Of a stretch of 64,000 nt of DNA, positions 42,401 through 54,400 are shown piece after piece. Numbering within the stretch: position 1 is the stretch's first letter; the number at the start of each line of letters is the position of its first letter. A program made the translations under genes and the position numbers. The notes under the pieces were generated by a model, which did no database searches, had not been told where the DNA came from, and was given only the letters and a program-made list of their open reading frames with translations. This stretch comes from Pipra filicauda (taxonomy: Eukaryota > Chordata > Aves > Passeriformes > Pipridae), in NCBI RefSeq assembly GCF_003945595.2, contig NW_024104765.1, forward strand, positions 1,302,001 through 1,366,000. Reading direction: 5' to 3'.

Positions 42401-45400
42401 GCATAAAGAGCAGAAAGATTAATTTCAGCAAATGCATTTACATAAACTGGTGGTACTTAAAACCAGAATGTTTTGTTTTCAGAATCCAATTTTCCTAGCT
42501 GAAACATTCTAAACAGAATTGGCATCCTAGCAGAATCTTCAAGCACACTGTACACAGGTTTTAGGAAGAGTTCTGCATATTTAAAGTGTTTCTGCTGCTA
42601 AACACAACAGAATAAGAGTTTTGTCTGTTAAAACATCAATTCAGTGTAAAGCCTGTTTTGACTGCTATTACAAGTTCAAGTTAGTGCAAACAAAAATTGT
42701 TTCTGGAATATGGATCAGAAAATATATTTATAATATAATGGATATAATATGGTTTACTTTTACCTCTGAAATGAACTAACTTTTTTCACTATTAAATAAA
42801 GAGCATTTAAAATTCTCAGAAACATGTGATATGAGCAACACAATGTGGTTTAACAGCAAGATACTCCATGCAGTCCAAATAATTTTTACCTCATCAATTT
42901 GTTCATGGATTTTCTCTTTGTTTCCACTGTCCTCTTCCTGTTGCTCTTTTTCCTCATCCTTGGGAGGCTTTTTTTTATTATCCTTCTTTCCTGTCCCCAA
43001 ATTGTCATCTTTTGCAACAAGCTCTGAATCCTCCTATTAACCAACAAATCCAAAAGAAACTCATTTATGCTACCCGGTTCTCAAAGTCTCAGTGATAAGA
43101 CATTGTGGGGGGAGATTATTGGCCCATGGAACCCCCGGGCCCCCTGGAAGTAGAAGAGCTTGAGGCGTTAAAGGGAGTAAGACCGTTCCCTTGAGAAAAG
43201 TAAGAGATAACTGCACATTCCCATGGAAACAGCCCTGAGTTCTGGACAGTGCAAGGTCGAGCTGTTTAACAAACTGCAGGTGTTGCATTCCTGGATGTTT
43301 TGTAGGAAAATGTTTGTAGTGTGTGTGTATGGGAGAGTGGAACTTGGCACTAAATAAAAGACTGCCTGCTGCGCTGAGCAGGCAGACATCTCTTTGTCTC
43401 ACTACCCTCATGTGTGTTGTGTGTCGTTCTTCCCCCTTCCGACCGAGACCTTTCGACAGGTACCCAGCAACAAGACATCATTTCCTACAGAAAAAAAGAC
43501 AACACTAAACAAAACTTATCCCCTTAAACTATCCCTTTCCAGAATCAAGAGCTGTGAAAAAGAGCTCACACTCTAAGTCACACCAAGTTCACAGAGTTTA
43601 ATTCCTTCAATACTTTTGTTCCCACTCGTTTTCTCTTTACCTCATCCATTCCTGGTCCAGTTTCTTCTGCTTTACTACTACTAGCATCTTCATCATCTTC
43701 ATCATCTTCATCCCCCCAGAGCCTTTCATCCAGTTTATCATCAGCTTCAGCATTATCAAGATTTCCCATCTGCTTATCAAGTTCCTCCTCTTCATCTGAG
43801 TTTTCCTCATTTTCTGTGTACAGTTCAGAATGTGTTTCAGTACAGAAGAGATAATGTTTTTGTTAACTTCATAAACAAAAAAGCAATCATACCTAGCATC
43901 TTAATTTCATCACCCTATGCAGTTGAGATAGGTGGAAAATGACACACATGCACCAACACCCAAACAAGCAGGGTCCTAATTAAGTGCTTCCAAGTCTTGT
44001 GTTCACACGCAGCATTCTCTCCCTCCAACTAACAAGTCCCACGTGTAAAACCTGGATGATTTAAATTCTCTGTTCCTTACCTTCAGTATCCTCCATTTTC
44101 AAAATATTTTTTGCATTACTAGTTTGGGGAAGATCCATTCCACTTTACCTATTTATTAGTTTTGGAATCTCCCTTCTTGTGCAGATGAAATTATTCTTAG
44201 CATTTTCTCAGAGATTTGGAAGTGATTAACACTACTGTAATTTCTAAGCTACATTAGTTTCAGATGTTCAAGCTGTTACCCTTCAAAGCGAAGAGCTGCT
44301 ACCTTTTGGGTGAGTAGCAACTCAAATCTACCAAATGTTGCTGATTTATCTGTTTTAAAAAGGTAAACTTACATTCTTTCCATTGCTTAAAAGGTAGCAA
44401 TAACTTCATAGTCACATTCCGAAATTAACTGCAGCCATGTTCTCAAAGTATTCTGATGATCTTCAACAGTTCCACAAAGTCTGTGACTAGTTTTAAAAGG
44501 TGTCTATAGGTCAACTTACAACAGAAAGAAAAGAGTGTCTCCCTTCATTCCAAAACCATCACAGTGAAAGGAGATAGTATTTCCTTCGTACACTTCTTTG
44601 CATTCCTATTAATACTTCTAGTACCCAAATGGCACTACTGGGAAAAGGTTTTTCACCTAGAGGGGTGGTTGGGCACTGGAAGAGGCTCCCCGGGGAAGTG
44701 GTCACAGCACCAAGCCTGTTTGAGTTCAAGAAGCATTTGGACAATGCTCTCAGGTACATGGCGTGACACCTGGGGATGGTCCTGAGCAGGGCCAGGAGTT
44801 GGACTTCAATGACCCTTGTGGGTCCTTTACAACTTAGGATGTTCTTTGTTGTAGAACACAGACTTTTCAGTATATGCTTTGTTATATAAAAGTATCAACC
44901 ATCTATAACTTTTCTTACAAGTTTGCCATAGTGGAAGAACCAAACCTTTTTTCTCCTGTTCTCCATCATGCATTTTTCCTGCAAAGTCTTCTGACATTTC
45001 AATTGCATTGTCTTCTCCTTCAATGTCTGGTTTAGAATCTTGATCCTCTTTCTCCTTCTCTTCACCCTTTCGAAAACTGTCTTCTATCTGAATTATTGGT
45101 AAAGTCAAAAATTACAATGGATCTTGCCTATATATTAAAGCTTATTTAACTACCACAACAATATTTATAGCTGATATGCAAAATTAAAAGCCAACAGAAA
45201 TAGGAGACTGAAGGTAACTTCATGTTTCTTTTACCCGAAACATCCACACTATGGATTTCAGGAGCTTTTTCAGTTTTACTTCAATTAAACAAGACCAACC
45301 CCAAACACTTGCCTGATCTTCACTTTCTATTTTGTCGCTCACATCCTTCGTGCCTTCCCCATCTCCAATACCACCATCCTCATAATCATGAAACTCTGTT

Positions 45401-48400
45401 GCTCCCTCTCCAGCCTCATCTTCAAGTAATTCTTTTGGCAGACAAAACCCCTACAAAGGCAAACAGAAACGCAAAACCTTCTGTAGTAGTAAGTACATCT
45501 TTCAGCTTAGTTTCTACTAAAGACTTTTGTACACCTTGCTTACCATATATCCACTGTTAATAACTTACTTTTTGGGCAAGCTCTGTAAAAATGCTGGTTA
45601 GAACAGAAAGCAATTTTCCAGTACTCCTGTGAGACGCCAGTGAAACAGTGAGATAGAACAGGAGAAGATCTGAATACTTGCAGAGCATGGGCTTTAGACG
45701 CACCAGCAAATAGCAGGACTGGTTGAAGAACTGCAGTTAAAACAAAAACCAGCAGTCAAACATGATTTGGTACGTACTGAGATGCACCTCAGAGAGGGTG
45801 ATGATACCGACGGAAAACAGATGCTCAAAGCAAACATATCAGTGGATGAGTTTAAGTACAATTTCTAAAGTTTCTGGAGCTTTTTGTAGATGTTTCACAA
45901 AAACTAAAGCTTTGTCTTCTCACTAAAGGAACATCTGGCTTTTGCACTACAGAAGACTACCTATATTCGGCCATAATTTCTCACATGCTTCTAGCTCTGA
46001 GATAATGGGCAAGAAGAAGCAATGCACGTTTAACTGCCAAAGTTCACAATTCCAAATCTCTTGAGACACCTAAGCCAAAAGACTCTTGAGAAGAACAATT
46101 TTACCTTATGTTTATTTGAAGTGTAATCTTCCCCATGGGATTTCAGGATTTCAAGGAGTTCTGAAACCTCTGAAATTGCTTTTTGCACATGTAAAGAATC
46201 CAAATCAGCAGAGAGATCTTCATCCAAAAGTTTAGTTATATGTCCTGCTTTAATCACATCAAATGAGGCTGCATCCTCTTTGTTTGAAATACATTAAAAA
46301 AAACAGAAATCAAGTCAGACATTCTAAAAACGTTACAGCAAGCAATCTAGAAATACCCATTCTATCTATTTAAATAGAAACTTCTACTAAAATGGCAATT
46401 TCCTTGTGTATTGGTACCTCTGCTAGACACACAATTTAAGAAATTTTAAGGTTTGCATAGTTTAAACTGTTTTCCCCACTGTAAAATACATGCAGGTATT
46501 TCCCCCAAAATGCCAAGGCAGTGGAAAGGATTCAAAAAGGTTTATTTTGGAGGCAAGGACACTAAAAACTTACAAAAACCTGAGAATGCTGCAAGACAGC
46601 ACCAGGCCTCAGGGAAAAGACAGGTTCGAGCTCTTCCAGTGGTTTTTTTTTGTCTTCTCTGTGTCCTCCCCCACCCTCTCCAGCCGGAGGAGGCCCTGTA
46701 TATGTCTGAGAACTTCTCTCTTTTGCATAGCAGAGAGAGAGGCCTCACTCACCGCCCTCTCTGCAACTTTCTCTGAAATGCAGAAGGGAAGGGGGAAAAA
46801 ACCATTTACCCCTCTTGAGAGCTGCACTTTGCAGGCAGAAAAAAGCCTCCTAAGAGAAAAATGAGTTCTAGCTTCCCATTACAAATTCTTCCGAAAGCGC
46901 ACCTACCCCTATACCACTGAGGTAAATTAACAAATTTACCATCTTCCTCTGGAGATTTTTCTTCCTCCTTTTCACCTTCCTGTTTCCTCTCGACCAAACA
47001 CTGAATGGCATAGAGAACAACACGGATCACAGTTTCCACTTTTGTTGTGAAGTGCTCCATGAACTCTTCATCCGACTGTTGATTTCCTTTTAAACCATAA
47101 CACAGGCAGTTTTACATGGAAACACATCAGATTACAAGTTTCTACGCTTTCCTTATCCAAGGACCATGACAGCATTATGCAATTTTTTTCTACACACTTC
47201 TACCAAAATCTTGCTAATCCTGACCTACAACTATGGTGTAAGATCTGCTGTCAACAGTGATGGTAAAAAAAATTATACCGAACAAATTAAGTCTGGACAA
47301 AATTTTGCAAGTTTGAATTTCATGAAGTGTTTATGGGTATCAGAATGAACACAGGGCCATCTTCAACAATACCCAAACTAATGAATTCTTGTGTCTTTAT
47401 CTATATTACAAACCAGGCAGAGAAAAATTGTCCTTACCACTGCACTTTGACATGGAAGCAAGAAGCTGTGTTCTCCAGGCTGTGAAGTCTGTGGATGTAT
47501 TAGTAACTTCTTCCTGAATATAGTTTAGGCTCTTGATTAGGGCCATCTGATTTGCAGCTTGCCTGTCTTCCCCATTTGGAAGAAACAGGGACTCTATGCC
47601 TTGTAACTGAGCTGAGACTTCCAGCAAACAACTCACAGCTGATGTGCAAACTTCAAAATCTCTCCTGCAACAGAAATACCATAATAGTGAAAGAAGAACA
47701 AACAGTCCAATTTAAGATTAAACCTTCTCTTGAGGCATGAATAAGGGAGAGGCAGCAGATGTTGGTTAGAGCATGGTGCTAATAACAACAATGGCCCTGT
47801 ATGGGACATTCACTTAAAAGTTGGACTTGATGATTCTTGTGGGTTCCTTTCAACTCAGAATATTCTGTGATCTCCCATCTTGAATTCATTAAATAAAAAG
47901 TTTGATAACAAGCTTATACTCACACTGTTTGAAGCAGAGAGAAAATCTGAGAATTGTTATTAAATAAGCTACAGTTTTCTTTTAAAATAAAAATTTCTTC
48001 ACTAAATTGACACTTGAATTCACCTCATTAACTAAGGAGCTATGGGGATGAAATCCTAGGAGACCAAAGACAAAGGGAGAAGGTGAGATGGAGCAGTTTT
48101 TCTGACTTGTCAGGGGAGTGTGAGAAGACATACTCTCCTCTAAAAAGTCAGGCACTGCATTTTGCAAAAAAAAAATTAACAGAAAAAAATGTTTCAAAAA
48201 CACCTGAACCCACTTCTCAAGATATGCATAGGCAAACATTTACAAGATGACTTCAAACTTCTTATATGAAAACAAAGGAGAGATTCAGTTTCATGCATAT
48301 GTAGAACTCACCAGGAGTAAAACAAGGTCTCACGTGACTGTTGTCTTATTTTGTCCACTTCTGCTTTCATTGCCTTCACATTTGCCAGCATCGTGGTCAA

Positions 48401-51400
48401 CTGTGTAGCCACGTGCAGCCATAACTGATCCTTATTTCGCATCCTACATCCAGGAGGCAATTGCTCAATTGTTACTGGAGACAAGTATTTTAGCTCTGAG
48501 GGAATCAGGTCAGATATTCCCGTAAAAATGTCTCCAATTTCAGGTTCCAAACTCTGAAAAATGTTTGTTTTGACATCCGTCCTTTCACTGTCATTGCACT
48601 TGGCTAACTCTTCTTTTGGGCAGCACTGGATAAACCAAGACAGCTCCTCGAGAACCATCATGCACTGCATGGAAAGTTGCTGCAGTTTGTCAGTCCACTG
48701 TTGAATACTGTCTTGAGGAGGAAATGCTACATTGTATTCTCTGTCAGCAGTCAACCTAGAATCTATCTCTTGTATACAGCTCAGGAGGTTCCTAGTTGAG
48801 AAGAAAGAAGTTATAATCACTGATTTTTATGTTATACTTCCCTTTTGAAAGCTCAACCTTCAGTCTAAATTAATAAAACATAAACTAGATAATATAGACT
48901 CAGTGGAAGCCAAACTTTATCTGGAAAAACTATAATGACAGGGTATTTTAAAAAAAAATTTTTTAATTAGTGAATTTTTCTCTCCATTGCATTGAGTTGT
49001 CCTGAAAACAGGGCTTTGTAATATTTCTCACAATCTATACCATTTTTTCAAACAATCTTTAAACTCCTGGCCCGATACTCAAATACTGTTCATTTTCCTC
49101 ACTATAAAAGCAAATTAGATTCTAGCACCCCTTCATTCTCTGCTCTGTAACAGTCAGCTCATACAAATTATTAGTCTGATTTGTGATGAAAGCCACAGTA
49201 GTGCAGATAAATATCTTAGAAGTCTTACTATTCCTGCAACTGTAATGCTGAGGCGTCTGTTTTGTTGGGGTTTTTTTATTTGGTTTTTTTTTTCAGGTTT
49301 CATGGGGTTTAAATAAATTTCGCACCAGTAATTTCCAGTCCAGATTTCCTTCTGCATACAAAGGTACAAGCTCCTAACCTGACTTCAAAAAGTTTCATGG
49401 ATTACAGTAGTAGTGAGCACAAATATGCCGAACAATGGTGGAGTTTGCAATTAAATTGATGAGTCAAGCAATGGAGTGAAAAATCAAGCAAGTGAGAAAG
49501 ATTGCTTACACACTTTTCCTTTTACAGTTTTCATGCAAGATTTAGTATCTCTCACCTTCTAGAATTTTTCTTTGTAAGCTCTTTTTTTTTTGTTGTTTTA
49601 GCTCGAAGTAGCATCCAGATCATTTATTTGCTTTAGATCAAGCCAACAACTTGAATGTAACCAAAATTAACTTAGGCCAATACCAAATGAGAGAGATTTA
49701 ACAATCTGTAAGTTTAATGCTTTAACTGTGTTATTTCATGGTCTTCATGTATGCCTAACTTGTTTTCCAAAATTATTTTGATTCCAAAATACTGGCTGCA
49801 GTGATAGGATCAACTTAAATCTTTTCTACTAGGCTAAATTGAGGGGAGGAGAGAAATGGGGAAGCAGAAGGAATTTTTTTATTTTCTTCTACTTTATTTT
49901 CCATTTTTATTGAACTGAATTGCTTACTGTCAAGACTCCTTGCCAGCATTTAAAATGTTGGAAAATGACAAATACCTCAGTAAGACCCACTGCTCTGTCA
50001 ATGCAGTAAGAGACCGTCTCTGTCTGACAAGCATCTGCAGCAGGTGTGCAGTGAACCCTCTGCATCGTTCAATGCTACCTAATCCAATATCCTAAAGAAA
50101 ACAGATACAGAAAAAGTGGGAGGAAACAGTTAGATGAACAAGCAGACAATAGCATTCTGTGTCCCTCCATTTCATTTCACTGAGCAGGCTGAAAGGCTAT
50201 GGTTTAATTGAAAAAGTCTTAAAACACAGACAAGAGTTATAATTATTACAGTTTCCCCATGTTCATCTTTTCTGCATCTTCCATATATCTTGCATACAAA
50301 TTCTATTTTCAAGTAGTTTCTGTAACATCACCTTTCTGCTACTAGAAAATTTCAGTCCAAGCTGGTAAAATGAAGTTAACAGAAGTAGGATTTCTATTTT
50401 CACTTCATTGTTTTTACCTTGGCAGGTGCTAACAGTGCTGTCTGGAGACGAGAGTGACGTGCAAGTGACCGATAGAAGTACTTCTGGCACCCATCCCAGG
50501 CAGAACAAATCTCTGTCAGCAACCTGACAGAGCACAAAAAGTCTGGTATTAGAAAGTACCTGAGCACACTGGAAGGCATCGGGTCAGCTCTTCAACCTAA
50601 TAATTTTGCTTGTAATTTCTTGTTTTGGAAATCCACTGATCTTGTAATTCTTCATTTTCTCTACAAGTATCCTAATCTTAAGAAAACACTTAATTTTTAT
50701 AATAAACTCTAAGGAAATCCTAAATGATAGCATCAAGATCTCTATTTTTGAATATCATCTAACACTTAAAGAGTGATTTTGTTTTTCTTTCCTCATGCAG
50801 ATAAATCCAGCTTCATACGGAAGCCTTTATTTTGGCCTTGATAAAAGATACCATACGCTAAACCCTAACATCTGAGGAAGATAATAACCAGCATGTCTCA
50901 ATGACAAAAAAAAGCAGTTATTGCCTGAAAACAGTAAGAAAACATTAAAAAGCATCTTTCCTCTAGGAAAGTTTTTCCAGAAATGCCCAGTTTGAAGTGT
51001 ATGTATTCTTCTCTTGAAATATCCCATTATTTAATGAAGACAAAACATTTAAGTAATCCCTGTAAATCACAACTCTCTTCAATAAAAGCATTAGCAGCTT
51101 ACACTCTAATATGATGCTAGGAAAGCATCCCAGGCAAAGCAGGACAGTGGAGGAGGGCTAACTGAAACCTAATTCATGGAAATAATGAAACTGAGGGTAC
51201 AGTTGTCAAAAGTGCAAATTTAAAAAAAAGCCAAAACAAAAAAACCCACCCAACCCTTGCTCATTTGCACATCCCAGTGCAGTATGTACAGGATTCTCAA
51301 ACTGAGAACTAATGGGAGGAAGGAAATATGCAAAAGCCTGACTTAATTACAGTCCAGAAATCCGAGTCTAAATCAACATGCAATGAATTCTATATATTCC

Positions 51401-54400
51401 AACTGCAATTAACACAATCTAAAGGTAAAAAATACTGTGTACATACATGTCATCCAGTTCATGTGCACAATTCAGTACAGCCAATGCACTATGCAAGTCC
51501 AGTGGACGTAGGTAGAGCACTTCATGATAGTCTTTTGAACGGGACCATGAAAGACCTTTCCGGTACGACAAACCTGGAATGACATCCGAGCACACATCCC
51601 TTTATGTCCTCATTCTTTTATATGAAAAATGTCACTCCATTATTAATGGTATTAAGATATAAAATCTTCTGATGTGGTTTTCTGCCTGATGCTGTCTGAT
51701 TTTGATAAGTCTTTGAACATGCTGCAAGTTTTGTAATGTAAGAACACATTGTAGCTTATCTATTTCAGCTAAATAAAGCTGAACAATGCAGCTGAAATAA
51801 GACAAACAAAGACCTGTGTGTATAAAGGACCAGTCCTGGTCCTTTAAGAAAGCTGAGTTAGGGGTCATCACCTCCTTTTAAAGATGTGAAAAGGTTGATA
51901 AATGAGGAAAGTAAAGGTGTCACCTGAAATCAAAAATGGAGCCCAGTAAAGAATTTGAATCCAGTATGTTAATTAAATAATCATAGTATGTCATTCCTCC
52001 AGCACAGACTTCACAGGGCAGTGATGGCAGATATTCCTTTGTCACAAGTGGGTGCAAAAAATGCCATTAATAGATCATTCAGTGTCCAGAACTCAACCAC
52101 ACCTCTGTCAATCTGATCTCTGACAGTCTGTCAGCTGAGAGATGGGCTCTTATTTTAATTAGCTAACTTCATTTCACTTTTAGATTAGAGAAGGGTTACA
52201 AAGTAATGAGCTTTCTTCTTGTTTCTAGAAGCTGGGCAGTGACTTCTGACTAGAGATAAAGAAGATTTCTGCTACAGAAAAGCTACTGTTACAAATCTAA
52301 TGGAATGTAAGAAAAATAGAAAGTATTTGAAATGGCAAACACACCAGGCCTCATAGTCAACAGACAAAGAGAGAGACTTAAACGCTTCTAAATTTATTAG
52401 TTACTTAATGACTTTAAGAAATCATATTATGGTGGGTTTAGATGTATTGGCAAAACTAATAAAATGCTCAAGAACTTCGTACTTTTAAACCAAGCCTATT
52501 TTTAGCCAAAGCTCACCTGTTTTAGCAAGACTTTTAAAGAGATCTGACAAAGCCCGTTGCTTTTGCATCTGAATATGCTTTGCCTCTGATTTCTGCTTCT
52601 CCTTAGTTGCTGTCTGATCAAATGTTAAATTTTGCAGTTCAGCTACAGAAACAATAATACCACCTGTATAGAAGACAGCAGACAAAGGTAAGAGATGTGA
52701 AAATTTAATGTACACAAAGCAACCGTGGGAAGACAGTCTAGGGAGGGAACTATACATCTGCACTTTTTCCTGATTTGTTCCATTTATTTTACAAAGGTCA
52801 ACTGTAGTATGGAAATCACAAGAATACCTAACCTGTGAACTGGTCAAGATCTTCCACCAGACTTAAGAATGAATTATTTTCTGTAACTGCTGTACACATC
52901 TTCTTCATTTTTTTAGTAAGCTTAGGCAGACGATACTGAAGAGATTCTGTATGAAATGTAATGCCATCCTGACAGACTTCTGGGAGTGCCCTCTGAGAAA
53001 AAAATGAAAACAAATTATACACATATACTCAAAGCTGTCTTGTTTTACCACTTAGGGTAAATCATTGCAAAAAGAAGGGCTGAATTCTGCATTCATCTGA
53101 AACCCCAAAACACGTCATATGATCCTTTGAACAGTTCAGCACCAATACTTGAGGAAAATCATAATACATGCATGTCAGACATACATTAGTTTTAAAAACA
53201 ATCAATCAAATGGAAGATGGTATGATCCTACTGTCTTAGCTGTTTGTCATTACCACTTCCATAGAGGTTATCACTGCTTCAGGTCAGCTTCCTCTGCCTG
53301 ACAAGCTCAAAAGCACTACCCTAAATCACTAAAGCCCCCAGGGTGTTAGATAAGAACACCCTCACTTAATTTTCACTAGACACAAATTTTGTTCCCAAAG
53401 AACAACAAAACCAGTATGCAAGTAGAAATCATTAAATAACATAAGTAATTACCCAGCATGTCCAAAGCTAATCCCTAGAGTTTGTTCAATTTAAGTCTGC
53501 ATGCATCTTCTTTAAGGAATGAAGACAACTTGAAACTTCAAGAAGTAAAACCAATAACCCTATTAACTATCAGTAATAGGCTTGGAAGTCACCAACTAAC
53601 AAACCAAACCCTCAATCAATCAAGCACATTAGATTTGCATTAGATTACTGCCTCCTCACTCTACCCTCCTGACTGTCACAGGACACGTGCAAGATCAGCC
53701 CCCTCTTGGTCTGAAGAAACTTGGTCTGAACAAAACTGAGAACAACTTAGCATAAAACTGAGAGTAACTGAGCATTTCCCACTCACTGCCAAATTCTGAT
53801 GGGTTACAATTGTCTCCTTGCATCTTATTAATAAAAACTAATGATGTGAATAGGAATCTGTTTCAGGAAGAAAATTAGCTGACTTCCTCCCTGAGCTGGG
53901 TAACTTAATTGGAGATATACAAAACTGAGACACTGTGTAGTCCAAGCTAGTCCAAGGCAAATGTTCACAGTACACAAAATGCCAGTCAACAGCAAATGTA
54001 AGACAATGTAGTACATTCCCCGTTTCATCATCCAAGCCCAAAGTGATTCAATATTTAATAAGAGCTTATGTGTGCACAAATCCTACAGCTACATGATCAT
54101 GTGTTTGGGTCCTTGTTTAGAAAAAATGAGCTAATAATAATTTCAACTTGCAGTCTGTTTCACTGCACTATTAGGGAAGTAACAAATTGTTGCAGACAAT
54201 ACGTAAGGAACTCGGAGATGAAATGTGTAACTGCCTCATCTCTGTATTAGAGCACAGATACTGTACCAGATCAGTACAGATCATGCTTGTCTTTCCATGC
54301 TGCATTCCCACCCATCTGCAGTGTTTCATAACACTGAACACAAGTAAGATTAAAAAAGTTTATGATATATTCAACAGATTTGACACTTACATAAGATTTT

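Noticed and set aside
49976..50091. Possible U12-type introns in MDN1
   Set aside because: All donors examined fit GT (or one GC) U2-type consensus; none has the RTATCCTT donor.
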